From the NCBI GenBank assembly GCA_963971575.1, contig OZ020622.1, positions 15,626,879 to 15,690,878 of the forward strand: a stretch of DNA of 64,000 nt, read 5' to 3'. The DNA is from Liopterus haemorrhoidalis. Taxonomy: Eukaryota > Arthropoda > Insecta > Coleoptera > Dytiscidae. The notes under the pieces were generated by a model, which was given only the letters and a program-made list of their open reading frames with translations, did not search any database and had not been told where the DNA came from. Below, one piece after another: positions 44,991-56,446 of the stretch (positions within the stretch are counted from its first letter, which is position 1; each line of letters begins with the position of its first letter). The position numbers were made by a program, and so were the translations under genes.

Positions 44991-47055
44991 AATTCTGTGA
45001 CAGTACAAAGTGGCTAGGACACATATTTTAAACACTTACATTGTATTTTGTGTATTGCTTACTTGAATTCAGATTCGAGCACAAGATGGCAAGTGCTGAA
45101 AACGTGAATCCCAGGAGACAAACACAATAATTTGTACCACAATTATAATTATTGATCATCTTTACGAGCTTTTTACAATAATTGTGTAAAATATGCATAT
45201 TCCAATAACTTGTAACTATAATCATGTTCGTTTAAAGGAAGTTTGGGACAGGAAAAATGCAAAGTTTTACTAAATACTTAGTCCGTTCAAACTTGCGAAG
45301 AAGAATGCAGTGTTGTTCTTATGGGAAATGGGAGTGGTGTTGCCAAATGTTACAGGAGAGTCAAATATGTCAATGAACCCAAAATATTACGCGGAATTTT
45401 ATGAGAGTTGATTTACAAAAATCAGGTAACGCAGAACAAAAATAAATAACAATTTGTAGAATATCGCATCTTTACAGATGAGCGTGTCTTACAGCCGGCA
45501 ACATCGCCAAGAAAGGAAAGCATTATTGGGAGAACCAATTAGAAAGTATGAAAAGGAACTACTCCATTTGCCCTGTACTGCATTCTAACGTTTGAACGGA
45601 CTATAGTATTAATTGCAAAGCAAACTTCCACTCCACACACTTGCTTGATTTAAAAATAGCTTTGGTGGGCTTTACGCCGTCTTGTGGGTGGGCAATACGC
45701 CGTCTTTTGAGTGGGCTTTACGCCGTCTTTTGTGTGGACAGTACGCCTTCTTTTCAGTGGGAAATACGCTGCCTTTTGTGTGGGCAATACGCTCTCCTTT
45801 GTGGTAATACGCCGTCTTTTGTATGGGCATTACGCCATCTTTTGTGTGGGTAATACACCGTCTTTTGTGTGGGCAATACGCCGTCTTTTGAGTGAGCAAT
45901 AGGCTGTCTTTTGATTGGGCCATTCGCCACCTTTTGAGTGGACAACACGGCGTTCTCTGTGTGGGCAATACGCCGTCTTTTGTGTGGGCTATACGTCGTC
46001 TTTTGTGTGGGCGGTACGCCGTCTTTTGAGTGGGCAATACGCTGTCTTTTGAATGGACATTACGCTGTCTTTTGTTTGCGCAATATCTCATCTTTTGAAT
46101 CGGCATAACGCTGTCTTTTGTGTGTGCAATACGCCATTTTTTGAATGAACATTACGACGTCTTTTGTGTGGGTAATACGCCGACTTTTGAATGGACTTTA
46201 CCTCGCCTTGTGTGGGCTATACGCCGTCTTTTGTGTGGGCAGTACGCCGTCTTTTGAATCGGCATAACGCTGTCTTTTGTGTGTGCAATACGCCGTTTTT
46301 TGAATGAACATTACGACGCCTTTTGTGTGGGTAATGCGTCGTCGTTTGAATGGACTTTACCTCGCCTTGTGTGGGCTATACGCCGTTTTTTATGTGGGCA
46401 GTACGCCGTCTTTTGAATCGGCATAACGCTATCTTTTGTGTGGGCAATACGCCGTTTTTTGAATGAACATTACGACGTCTTTTGTGTGGGTAATACGCAG
46501 TCTTTTGAATGGACTTTACGTCGCCTTGTGTGGGCTATACGCCATCTTTTGTGTGGGCAGTACGCCGTCTTTTGAATGAACATTACGACGTCCTTGTGTG
46601 GGAAATACGCTGTCTTTTGTGTGGACAATACGCCGTCTTTTGAATGAACATTACGACGTCTTTGTGTGGGAAATACGCCGCCTTTTGAATTATTATTATT
46701 AACTAAAGCCAAGTGAAAGTAAATTTCGTTTAGGAAAAAATTAATACTATTAAAACTCTGCATTTTCCCTGTCCATAAGTTCCTTGAAACGAACATTCTA
46801 TAACTATAGTCACAAGGTATTGGGAATATACATATTTTACACATGTATTGTAAAGAGCTCGTAAGGATGGTCATAAAAAATGTTAACTGTGGTACTAATT
46901 ATTGCGTTTGTCTCCTAGGGTTCACGTTTTCAGCACTTGCTTTTCTGTGTTCGAATTCAGATTCGAACTCAGGTTCAAGTAATTACTACAAAAAATACAA
47001 AACACAACGTAAGTATTTAAAATATGGGTCCTAGCCACTTTGTACTGTCACAATT
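44991..47055. mobile_element. Foldback element, 300-bp inverted arms around a minisatellite
   Basis: Arms about 44991-45290 and 46735-47055 are inverse copies (blocks TGTGACAGTACAAAGTGGCT, AACGTGAA-CC-AGGAGACAAAC, AATTATTG..., GGACAGG-AAAATGCA). Between them lie about 360 bp of unique sequence and the 23-bp minisatellite. Long inverted arms with internal tandem repeats are the layout of Drosophila foldback-type elements. Frames inside the minisatellite are repeat translations, not genes. Confidence 0.7.
45665..46688. repeat. 23-bp minisatellite, about 44 units, with 159-bp higher-order period
   Basis: The unit GTGGGCAATACGCCGTCTTTTGT, with variants, repeats through about 1 kb. In the second half seven-unit blocks repeat: the variant GAATCGGCATAACGCT recurs at 46097, 46256 and 46415, exactly 159 bp apart. 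Because 23 is not a multiple of three, all frames stay partly open by chance. Confidence 0.9.
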
Positions 47056-47173
47056 CGGAAGACCTATTTGTCTAAACCAATGGGCAATCACATAAATTCT
47101 CCATTGGGTTAAATGTTAAGTCTTTCCAGTAACTTGTATAACTCTGTAATCATTTTCAGCGGTTTGTTATTAA

Positions 47174-47644
47174 TACCCTTTTCACACTAGATCTTTAAGA
47201 TCGGATGTTTAAGTGAATGGATCTTTAAACGCTAATGTGAAACCGTACGGCCTCGTCTAAACACGACCGATGTTTAAGACAGAGATCTGCGTCTTAAACT
47301 TCGCCCGCATTGCCAACTTAATTCCCATTATAAAAAAATACTCCTTGAATTTGTGCTTCTCTTCTTTTATCTATGTTCAGCTGTTATCATTTTATATATC
47401 GAGGTTATGAGAAGATTATTTGCGTTATTATTTAAATAAATATAAAAAATAAACTTCTCCTAACCTCGATATACAAAATAATGACAGAATAAATTCAAAC
47501 GATATGAAATTATGTTGGCAATGCATACTAGCTTTACATGGAGATTTCTTCTTCAAATTAAACATCAAGTGTGAAAGTAAACCGATATTAAACATCGATG
47601 AAGTTTAAGTTCAATCGTCTTAAAGATCTAGTGTGAAAAGGGTA
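47174..47644. mobile_element. 467-bp TA-flanked MITE, second copy
   Basis: Element 47176-47642, TA on both sides. It is the same length as and near identical to the innermost element of the 5871-9746 nest, in reverse orientation. Confidence 0.9.
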
Positions 47645-49334
47645 TTACAGAGACAAGTGCAGAGTTTTTAGGAGTGTTAGAATTACTCCGTGCATGTGTC
47701 TGATAATAAACTGTTAAAAATGACTCGACGAATAGACATGTTGATGGATCAATGCCCATATTCATAAAGGTTTATTGTTGTTTAACACTTCGTTGCATTA
47801 AATTTTCATAGTTTCTATGAAAATTTTGATTTCAATGAAGTGTGATAGAGTAATGATTGTCTATGAATACGGGCGAAGTGTTAGTTAATCTTCTATTGCT
47901 TTCACGGTAGATTTGCAGTCTTCTTTTCCAGGCGTTTTATCTTTAATTCTCACGTGTCCATTGGTGGTAGTATGATGAATAGAATTATATTTTATCAAGG
48001 CAAATAACGCAATTCTATTGTTGGTTGCTAAGTAACTATTGTTAATTTATGTCAACTATAAGAAAGTTTTCTATTAGCTAACGGAGTGGACGAGTTCTGA
48101 CTGGTAAAAACAGTCTGAATTGTGAGGTAGCTGATATTATTCGGGCGAAAATAATGTGTTTACCTTACTCCCATTTTCACAATCATTCACTCCTCATCCA
48201 GGTGTAGGATCTCGTCCTCTGGCATCGGCGAGTATCTTCGTTCCAGAAATAAGCCGATGTAAAATATATAAAATAAAATTAAAATAATTCTATTACGCGT
48301 AATGCCACCAACGTTCACTGTAGTTTCATTTTGTGTAATACTTGGCGAGAACACTGCACCGATATCTACATTCTTAAGGATGCAATATTTATGTATTTGG
48401 ATGAAAGACTATATTTAGTTTAATTCACATTCAGACGAGCTAGAAACATAAAGCATTTTTATGAATTATAAGATGAAATTAGGTATTCCAAAACTTGTAT
48501 TTTAGTAACGCAGAATATTTGAACGATAGTTCAGTTGAACTACAGTAAGATCCTGGTTAATGCTGTTCTTAGTTAACGCTATTATAGCTTGGTTCCAAGC
48601 TCGGAGTGGTCCGATGCACTCTTTGTAACTCCAGAGCGTTCGAGAAAAGGCCTAAACGCGTTTCCTCGAGCGGTCTGGAGTTAAACAGAGTGACTCGAAC
48701 ACTCCGAGCTTGCTTCCCTAACCCACTATTTGAATACTTATGAATGCGCCCATCAAGAGTAATTTGGGCCGCCAATGCCGACTGCTGACTTTTTAAATAT
48801 TCCGGCATATACCAAGACAGGACACAGGACGTTATAATCCGTAACTAGCAAATAAAAAGTCCGTAGCAACGTAACTGAAACAGACAGGATTATCCAAATG
48901 AAAATTCAGTTCGTAGAAATTGTCCCATATTATGAGCAACTTCTGACGCCAAGTGCACTTTATAGAAATTTCCTGCTATCGAGATACAGATTGAACAACT
49001 ACAATAGCTGAAGCCGCAAAGACGTGTGCGGATTAAGACAGATTGAAAATTCGGCTAATGTTCCTTATCATTCCACCAGAAGCAGTTAGAGAAAACGCAC
49101 AAGCTCTAGTTAGAATGAGATTTGGCCTGAACGAAGCGTCAACTTTTTGTCTCAAAACATAACATTTACGATTCAGCCTTATCTTTTTCAAAAAAAAAAA
49201 AAAAATCAAAACTGAAATCTAATCCTTTGTTAACATTTAGTTCGTATTAACGTATTTAAAGACAACTTTAATAATGAAATATCAGTATTAATACGGTTAA
49301 ATTCACATTTTAATTTTTTCAAGGCTCAAATTCC
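47645..49334. other. Intergenic DNA with one palindromic MITE
   Basis: Contains the palindromic MITE copy 2 at 48586-48727 (GCTTGGTTCCAAGCTCGGAG and its inverse CTCCGAGCTTGCTTCCC). Otherwise AT-rich unique-looking DNA with no supported gene. Confidence 0.55.
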
Positions 49335-50180
49335 ATACACGTACCCTGTAGCCCAGATGGTTTAAACTAAAAATCTGAAAAAATTCTAAGTAATGTACAT
49401 TGGTGTGAACCGGAATAGTACAACAGGAATTTTTGATCAGATTATGTTTTCGGAAAATAACGCATTTTTTGTGTTTTTAACTAAAATATGTTAAATATTT
49501 AATTCGCTATGTAACACTTCAGATTAGAAACTCTGGTAGCTCAGATGGTTTCGTAATGTACTTTGTAATTTGCAGTGCGAACGTTGCAGAGTTCGAATCC
49601 TGTTAATTTTATTTTCTTCTGTTTTTTTTTTGCATTTCCATTTTGTTTAAATTATTTTGTCAAAATTCTAGTTATATTTTGGTAAATGTATTTAATTTTT
49701 AAAAGCGTAAATTTAATAACCAGTGGGAAGTGTTGAAATTATAATTTAATTCTGTTTGACGAAATCAGAGGGCGAATTTTGTTTGACGAATATTAGGGAA
49801 TTATGATATAAGCAACCAATGGAAGCCATAGGCGCAATTTTAAAAATCTTACTGAACCTTGCTGTGTAAATAAAATACTGTACATATTTAGAAACTTAAA
49901 TAATGGTATTAGGCATTCGAATTAAAATTCATAAAAAAATATTTTGACATAAAATTTGTTTTGGCATCCCAAATAATCATCATTCAGTTACTAAATACCT
50001 GCAAAACCCAGAAATGTGTGAGTATTATACTCTTTTTTAAGTAATATCCTCTATACTCTTACTTTTTATAAAAGAACTCTCAATATACTCTTTTTTGCTC
50101 GTCACTTGTATTTCTAGAGTGAGGACCTTTTTGTTTAGCATACTCTATTTCTGTAAAAAAAAAATCTGGTCAGCCTAACT
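49335..50180. mobile_element. Relative of the GGGTGACCAGACGT element (copy 2, partial)
   Basis: Reverse orientation relative to copy 1. Shared blocks: CCTGTAGCCCAGATGGTTTA, GTGTGAACCGGAATAGTAC, GATCAGATTATGTTTTCGG, GAGTATTATACTCTTTTTT and AAGTAATATCCTC. A different tRNA-like cassette sits at 49532-49602. Both terminal GGGTGACC ends are lost or worn. Confidence 0.7.
49532..49602 (+). other. tRNA-like cassette inside transposon copy 2
   Basis: GGTAGCTCAGATGGTTT (box A) and GAGTTCGAATCCTG (box B) about 45 nt apart. It is followed by the shared transposon block TTTTGCATTTcCATTTTGTT. The internal part does not match the cassettes of the other two copies. It does not form a convincing full tRNA by eye. 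Confidence 0.5.
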
Positions 50181-50339
50181 AGAGCAAATTTTAATTGAGC
50201 TAATGTGGGGGAAAAAATAATGTGCACCTATAAACTAGGTAATTAGGATAGGTTTACTAAAAAGTCAGAAAAATCCGAAACCGAGACGTATATAAATGTT
50301 TACACGTAATACATGTTTTTTTACACAGCCAATGTGACG

Positions 50340-50560
50340 CGTAGTCACGACCACGGTCCGTAAACTATACAGTTCTCAGTTCGGGTGATGGTAACATAGT
50401 TCAATATGCCTAATACACAGCGTTTATGGAGGTTCTTATGCTATTTTATACTTGTCATTTAACATAGCAACCTCCACAAATATGTATTAAGTATATTGAA
50501 GTACGTCACCATCACCCGAAGTGAGACAACCGTATAGTCTGAACTCTGGGTCACGACGGG
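50340..50560. repeat. Palindromic repeat, about 100-bp arms
   Basis: TTCGGGTGATGGTAACATA, TTCAATATGCCTAATACA and GGAGGTT-CTATG on the left are mirrored on the right. Probably a hairpin MITE. The flanking 50181-50339 and 50561-51285 are AT-rich without genes. Confidence 0.6.
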
Positions 50561-51285
50561 CCTCGTCAGCTATTTCACTTAGCGTTCTAAATTGGAAGGA
50601 ACTATAAGCGTTATCCAGAGTTTTACTGTATTTGTTTTGTAATATTAGGTGACAAAAATGTTAAAAATATCATATAACTTGATATTTTTATGTATTTTCA
50701 ATATTTATTATAAAAACAGATTATTCTTAATATGCTAATAGTCGTTTTTTGTTTCATAAAAATATATTTATATTTAATACACAAATATATTGAATTTTTA
50801 TACCTATTCCCAGTGGCGATCCTACTTTTTGTTATAGGGATTTAAAATAAAACTCTCTTCTTAGGCAGTTTGAGTCAGGTTGACTTTTGATACTTGATTT
50901 GCGTTCACGTTTCCTACTTTAATTCTGTGTAAGATTCCTGACATATAACTTTATGTACCGTAAAACGGGGTGAACTTGACTAAAAAGTGAAAAAATGTTA
51001 AGAATATTAACTATCTCTTAAACATATATAATCCTATCTCTAAAACATATATAATTGTTTATCAATTATATATGTTTTTTTTTAATATTGTCAATGTGTC
51101 ACCTTGCAATACAATATGGTTCGGTTGCTTATTTAAAGATGTTACACTGAAAAAATATTTATTTAGCTACTCTCCGATTTGTATGCTTAAACCATACCTG
51201 AAAAAGTTGCCTCCTCCTCGACCGCCACCCCATCACGAAGGTAATTTACGTTAAGTATTTCATTTTAAACAATATTCAATGTATA

Positions 51286-52184
51286 TTCTATATCAGCGTT
51301 TCTCAACCGGGGGGCCGTGAAGTCATACAAGATCGAAAAATAAAAATATAATAGCAATGCGCTCAGTTTTGCAAGATATAAACTTTATTCATATTTATAA
51401 ATATGAGTCTTATATTTATATTGAGAAAAATATACCTTTCATAACATAAATAAAATAAATATTTTATTTATTATACTATCTAATTACTTATTTTGACAAC
51501 TAATTTAAACTACAGGCTATTTCAAACGTTTAAGCGGAACTAAATGGAGTATTAATTTTCTAAAGTTGGCACTAGCTAACTTTATAATGAGTAAAATGGG
51601 CTAAACAGATCAAAAGCAATCAAAATTCATGTTATACTTTGAAGTAGGTACGACTTAAAAGTGCAATATTTTTTATTATATATTTTTTTTATTACGCTCC
51701 GAGCTAAAGATAACTCAAGAGTAAGGATGCGAATGCGTTTAAATCAAAATATAAGGCACTTTGAACACTTGTAAATAAAAATACTTTACTTTCAAGTCGT
51801 TATAGGGAATAAAATCGTCATATATAATATATTTTTTGTCAACCGTAAAAGATACTGAAAAAATGTTTAAGTAAAAGTTGTTGAAAAGCTCTATCCAAAG
51901 ATACTCAATATGATATACGTTCCCATATAACAATTCGAAACTGTCCTTAATATCCTGTACTTCCTGAAAATTTCAATACTATCATTTAATGTTTTATATA
52001 AATTTTAGTTCAAAATTTTTCCCAACTTGCTCACACGTTGCCTTTTCGAGAAAAATCGTGTTCCCTCTATCTTAATACACAATGTATATATATATATATA
52101 TATATATATATGGGGCCGCAGACAATATATATATAATTTTGGGGGGTCCTAAGCCAGAAAAGGTTGAGAAACACTGTTCTATAT
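51286..52184. mobile_element. hAT element, 883 bp (CAGCGTTTCTCAACC ends)
   Basis: Perfect 8-bp TSD TTCTATAT at 51286-51293 and 52177-52184. The ends are CAGCGTTTCTCAACCGGGG and the inverse of GGTTGAGAAACACTG. It contains a TTCCAAACG-type relic from 51512 and a (TA)n run at about 52084-52112. No transposase. The following 52185-52454 shows nothing recognisable. Confidence 0.85.
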
Positions 52185-52454
52185 TTAATGTTACATGAAA
52201 TTTATAATAATAATAAATTTTATTAATTAGCTTTTACAGCTAATTTACTATTAAATTCGCTTTACGACCAGACTCTAGGAACAGATTAAGTTCGTGGACC
52301 GAGGTTCCACTGTATATTTATATTGGTTGAAATTGCTTTCTACCTAAAGATTAGCGCGAGGAGATTAGGTATTTTCACTCATGACACTTTTTGCTGTGAC
52401 GATTGAAAATATTAATGTTGTTTGAACAGGTTTGCGGTAGGCTGCCGTTGATGG

Positions 52455-53767
52455 TACAAGGTGTCTCAAATGAAGTTTTATATTTAGTGGATCGATTAAA
52501 AAAAAGTAAGCCGTATATAGAAAAAATGTTTATTAATTATTAAAATACACTTTTTGGGGATTTATTTCTTAAAAATAATATCGTCTAAATGTAGACCCTC
52601 GCGTTCTCGGCACTCATTTAATCGAACAGTAAAATTACTTATGACGTCTCGGCAGGTGGACTCAGGGATGGCTGCCATTTCGTGACGGATATTTTCTTTC
52701 AAATGCGCCAGTGAAGTCGGTTTATTGGCGTAAACTTTAGATTTAAGATAACCCCATAGGAAAAAGTCCATAGGGGTTAAATCTGGACTGCGTGGAGGCC
52801 AATTTATGTCACCTCTCCGGGAGATCAATTTGCCTGAGAAAATTTCACGAACACGTGGCAGAGACATATTGGACGTGTGTGAAGTTGCTCCGTCCTGTTG
52901 GAACCATGTTCTTTGGTTATAGCCAGGAAAGTTTTGCAGTTCATGTACCAAGAAGTTGTCTAACATCTCCACATAACGCTCTGAATTCACTGTAACTGCA
53001 CGCCCCCTTTCGTCTTCAAAAAAGTAAGGGCCGATAATTCCTCGCGCCGACATCGCAGCCCATACGGTCACTTTAAGCGAATGTAGGGGTTTCTGATGTT
53101 TGCGTTTCGGATTCGTTGCACTCCAGTAGCGGCAGTTCTGCTTATTTACGTGGCCATTAAGATGAAAATGAGCTTCATCCGAAAACAAAATGTTGGTAAA
53201 CGTTGAAAATCTCTCAATCACCTGATTTACGAAATTAAGCCTCTGACTGGCATCTTGGGACTTTAATTCTTGCACCAATTGAATTTTGTAGGGGTGCAGC
53301 TTTAGGTCTTTGTGCATAATGCGATGTAATGATGATCTATGCACATTTAAAGCACTTGCGCGCTTCCGAATTGAAAGGTTCGGGTCGTCACGAACAGACT
53401 GATTAACATTCTCCACGTTTTCTACCGTTCTTGATGACTTAGGTCGCCCGGATTTTGATTTATCCAGCGTTGTACCATTCTCTTCAAACTTTTTAACCCA
53501 ATGTCGAATGAGAGGAATGCTTGGCGCATCATTTAAGTGGCGAAAACCTTGAATACTGCAGAATTTTCTACGCGCTACAGTCGCCGAATCACCGTTTTTG
53601 TAAAACTCTTGCACGCATAACGCGCGGTCTGCTCCCGAGAAACGCTCCATAGCGACTGAATTCCCAAGAGCTAGGCTACCGATTGACATAACCCGCGCGC
53701 CCCTCGGATACGTTGCGTTCACGCAGTAAGCTAAATAAATATAAAATTTCTTTTGAGACACCTTGTA
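52455..53767 (-). mobile_element. Complete rosa-type (DD41D) mariner element, 1309 bp
   Basis: TA flanks both ends. The inverted repeats start CAAGGTGTCTCAAA and match at 27 of the first 29 positions. The single gene on the minus strand is uninterrupted (see CDS). Size, TA duplication, short ends and one intact ORF are what an autonomous Tc1/mariner element needs. Confidence 0.9.
52562..53650 (-). CDS. DD41D (rosa-like) mariner transposase, intact
   Basis: Cut-and-paste transposase acting in the nucleus on its own terminal repeats. The chosen start gives MERFSGADRALCVQEFYKNG (362 residues); the frame stays open upstream to 53773, but that part would translate the terminal repeat and flanking DNA, so it is unlikely. 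An in-frame ATG at 53689 is an alternative. N-terminal region: a helical DUF4817-like domain (FYKNGDSATVARRKFC), linker (KSGRPKSSRTVENV), then a second helix-turn-helix (LSIRKRASALNVHRSSLHRI). Catalytic core: SDEAHF (first Asp), WFQQDGATSH (second Asp) and RSPDLTPMDFFLWG (third Asp), with 41 residues between the last two. No stop or frameshift. A related dead copy is at 14225-14554. All catalytic residues are present; activity is an inference. Confidence 0.92.
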   Translation of the reverse strand: MERFSGADRALCVQEFYKNGDSATVARRKFCSIQGFRHLNDAPSIPLIRHWVKKFEENGTTLDKSKSGRPKSSRTVENVENVNQSVRDDPNLSIRKRASALNVHRSSLHRIMHKDLKLHPYKIQLVQELKSQDASQRLNFVNQVIERFSTFTNILFSDEAHFHLNGHVNKQNCRYWSATNPKRKHQKPLHSLKVTVWAAMSARGIIGPYFFEDERGRAVTVNSERYVEMLDNFLVHELQNFPGYNQRTWFQQDGATSHTSNMSLPRVREIFSGKLISRRGDINWPPRSPDLTPMDFFLWGYLKSKVYANKPTSLAHLKENIRHEMAAIPESTCRDVISNFTVRLNECREREGLHLDDIIFKK

Positions 53768-54232
53768 CTTCAATTAACTAATTATGAATTTGAAATGTAA
53801 TAAAGTGTTCGTAGATGGCTACCGTCAAGAGCAATCTAGTAACAATTCAAAATTAATAATGAAAATGCCGTAATGAAACACCATTAAGTATTACTAGTAG
53901 GATTGTTAATAATTTTGGTGATTAATATATTTTGACTATAAATGTGAATAGTTGTTAATTCTGGATTTTTAATAAGTGTCTGTGCTTAAAATTTAGATTC
54001 TTGTTTAACTTAAATTGTGAAATGAAATTCCTTAGAGAAGTACATTTTTGTACGCGGTCAACAGAATGGCCAAATTGTAAGTTAAATTATTCATTTTGTT
54101 TAAACCTTATTTTTATATGTACTGTCTTAATTTTAAAAATAATTATTTCTTAATAATTTGTTTCAAAACCGCATTATAATTTTAAACCAGTCTTTACCAA
54201 TCCTGGACACGTTTTTACTATGGATTGTCGAA
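53768..54232. other. Intergenic DNA before the LINE
   Basis: AT-rich unique sequence. It contains a GTAAGT-like site near 54078 and the insertion target of the LINE. No gene can be supported. Confidence 0.4.
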
Positions 54233-54244
54233 GGACCTGAAGAA

Positions 54245-56084
54245 AGCATAAAAATAGCTACAAAAGAAAGAAAGTGCCAACGAAAGCAGCAAGGAACAAT
54301 CAAGACACCGATATATATTCTAAATCTAATCAAAACTAAAACCAGACAGACGACAATACAATCAATCTAGAAACCATACACTTAAAAATCAAATTAACAA
54401 TATTACGCACAGAATCCAAAGAGAACTTGACAAAATCAGAATCGAAACATATAATCGACAAATAGAAGAATTGCAACCAAACGACCCCGGAATGTGGAAG
54501 ACGACAAAAAGAATATTACATCAACCCAACATCATATCACCTATAAAAGTAGAAGATAATACTTACTTTACTGATGATAGCAAATGTGAGATATTTGCAA
54601 ATCATTTACAGAAAGTTTTTACTCCAGCCAACACTACTACTACTAGTAGTGTTGCCACATCCAGAAAACATCGAATATACCTCACCTAAGGAGCTTAAAG
54701 AAATTATTCAAACTCTTCCTACCAAGAAATCACCCGGTCCCGATCTAATCCCGAACATTATTTTGAAAAACCTCTCTCGTAACTTCCTAGCTTTTTTGCA
54801 TCGCTTTTTAATGCTTGTCTTTCTCTAGGCTATTTTCCTAAGCAAAGGAAAACTGCTCACATTATATTGTTCCACAAACCAGGAAAGAACAAAAGTCAAC
54901 CATCGAGCTACATGCCAATCAGCCTCCTAAACACTTTCTCAAAACTGCTTGAGAAAGTTATCAGCAAACGACTAGAGAGAGAGTTGGATCATATTGAAGC
55001 TTTGCCACCATTCCAATTTGGATTCAAGAAGAGACACAGTACAATACAGCAGCTCTTGAGGATAACTGAACTTATCGAAACAGGATTTGAAAACAAACAA
55101 TACACAACCGTCTTATTTTTGGATATCGCTCAAGCATTTGATAAAGTCTGGTTAGAAGGATTAAAATACAAATTATTACGCTTAAATTTGCCATCATACA
55201 TCACCTCAATTCTGTTTTCATTTCTGGAAGAAAGAACATTTTCAGTAAAAATTAATCACGAAACATCGTCCCTAAGACATATCAAGGCAGGAGTCCCACA
55301 AGGAAGCATTTTAGGCCCAGTTTTATTTAATATATTTGTTAGCGATATACCGCCCAGTCCAGCCGCTATAGCCATGTTCGCTGATGATACGGCCCTATTA
55401 ACACAGCATTCTGAACTAGAAATAGCAATCGAAGATCTTCAGATAGCTACAGACACAGTATCTAAATGGCTCAACACGTGGAACATTCTGTTAAATACTG
55501 GAAAATGCGAAAAAAAGATCTTTAGACTCAGAAGAGTGAGAAATCCGCAGAAAATAATAGTTACTAACCAACAACTCGTATGGAATCCAAAAAATGAGAC
55601 GGTTAAATATTTAGGAATCCACCTCGATACTCGTCTAACCTGGAGCCAACACATAAACAAAAAAATCCAATTAGCTTACGCGAGGTTACAGCAATTATTT
55701 CCCTTAATTAATAAAAAATCAAAAGTCAAAGTTAAATGCGCCACATTGCTCTACAAATCCCTTCTTAGACCTCTTTTGATGTACGCTTGTGAAGTATGGG
55801 GAAACACGTCGCCAACCAACTTAAAAAAAATCCAAACATTCCAAAATAAAGTTCTTAGAATTGCCATCAACGCTCCCTGGTTTATCCGAAACGAACAGAT
55901 TCACAACGAATTATTAGTGCCGAACATAAACAATTTTATTAAAAAAGTTACCCAAAAATTCATAAGAAACATAAACAATTGTGAAAGTGCAGCTATTTAC
56001 AACATAGGAAAAAAAGGCATCCATAACAGACTCAAAAGACGATTACCCCAAGACATTTACGTGTCGGATGAAAATAGTGATTAG
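54245..56084 (+). pseudogene. Jockey-like non-LTR reverse transcriptase, truncated with two frame breaks
   Basis: The long frame 54867-56084 (405 residues) carries most of the reverse transcriptase: SSYMPISLLNTFSKLLEKVI, PFQFGFKKRHSTIQQL, VLFLDIAQAFDKVW (first Asp), GVPQGSILGPVLFNIFVSDI, AMFADDTALL (FADD catalytic pair) and VKYLGIHLDTRLTW. It ends with the C-terminal YACEVWGNTSPTNLKKIQTF block. Upstream pieces in other frames (PTKKSPGPDLIPNIIL, about 54720-54770; MWKTTKRILHQPN, 54490-54530) belong to the same protein and show frameshifts near 54680 and 54830. The gag-like ORF1 and endonuclease domain are missing through 5' truncation. Not functional. Confidence 0.85.
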
Positions 56085-56234
56085 TATAATTAGTGTAACC
56101 AAAAATTTAAAATATATGTATGTATATATATATAAATAGACAATTAGATAAATCTAGGGTAGATATGTTAACCTGTAAATAGTAACTGTTATTTTTTTTG
56201 TAAGTAGATCACAGCTGTGAATAACAAATGTAAT

Positions 56235-56400
56235 TTGTTTTTTTTTTTTTTTTAATTTAATGGCTTTTGCTACTGTGGCAATTAGCCAGGACAGTTTTTA
56301 TTCGAGAAAATTTCCATGCCTGAACGGGATTCGAACCCGAGACCTTCGCAACGCAGAGCACATGTGTTACCGCTACGCTACGCCGGTCGGCAATTTGTTT
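56235..56400 (-). mobile_element. tRNA-derived SINE inserted in the LINE 3'UTR
   Basis: On the minus strand: CGGCGTAGCGTAGCGGTAAC (box A), GGTCTCGGGTTCGAATCCCG (box B), then body GGCATGGAAATTTTC, ACTGTCCTGGCTAATTG, AAAGCCATTAA and a poly(A) tract of about 18. The flanking AATTTGTTT on both sides is the target duplication. Best preserved of the three copies. Confidence 0.85.
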
Positions 56401-56446
56401 AACCGGCAATAAACAATTAAAAAAAAAAAAAAGGTCCTGAAAGAAA

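Larger units (their letters stand above)
54233..56446 (+). mobile_element. 5'-truncated Jockey-like LINE with SINE in its 3'UTR
   Basis: The insertion is bounded by similar 13-15 bp repeats (GGACCTGAAGAAA at 54233, GGTCCTGAAAGAAA at 56433), the second directly after a poly(A) tail. This is the target-primed insertion layout of LINEs. The 3'UTR (56085-56432) is interrupted by a SINE at 56235-56400. Confidence 0.75.

Noticed and set aside
45672..46874. Several 60-144 residue frames rich in TQKTAYCPHKRRR-like repeats
   Set aside because: They are translations of the 23-bp minisatellite in different frames; a unit length not divisible by three keeps frames open by chance.
53651..53773. N-terminal extension of the mariner transposase to the first ATG at 53773
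   Set aside because: That ATG lies outside the element's terminus and the extension would translate the inverted repeat; the internal ATG fits the family's usual N-terminus.
54020..54260. Possible host exon around the LINE insertion (open frame ending at GTAAGT near 56452)
   Set aside because: Without the LINE, a short frame (ending SKDLKETQ) precedes a GTAAGT, but no convincing acceptor, start or known family supports a gene.
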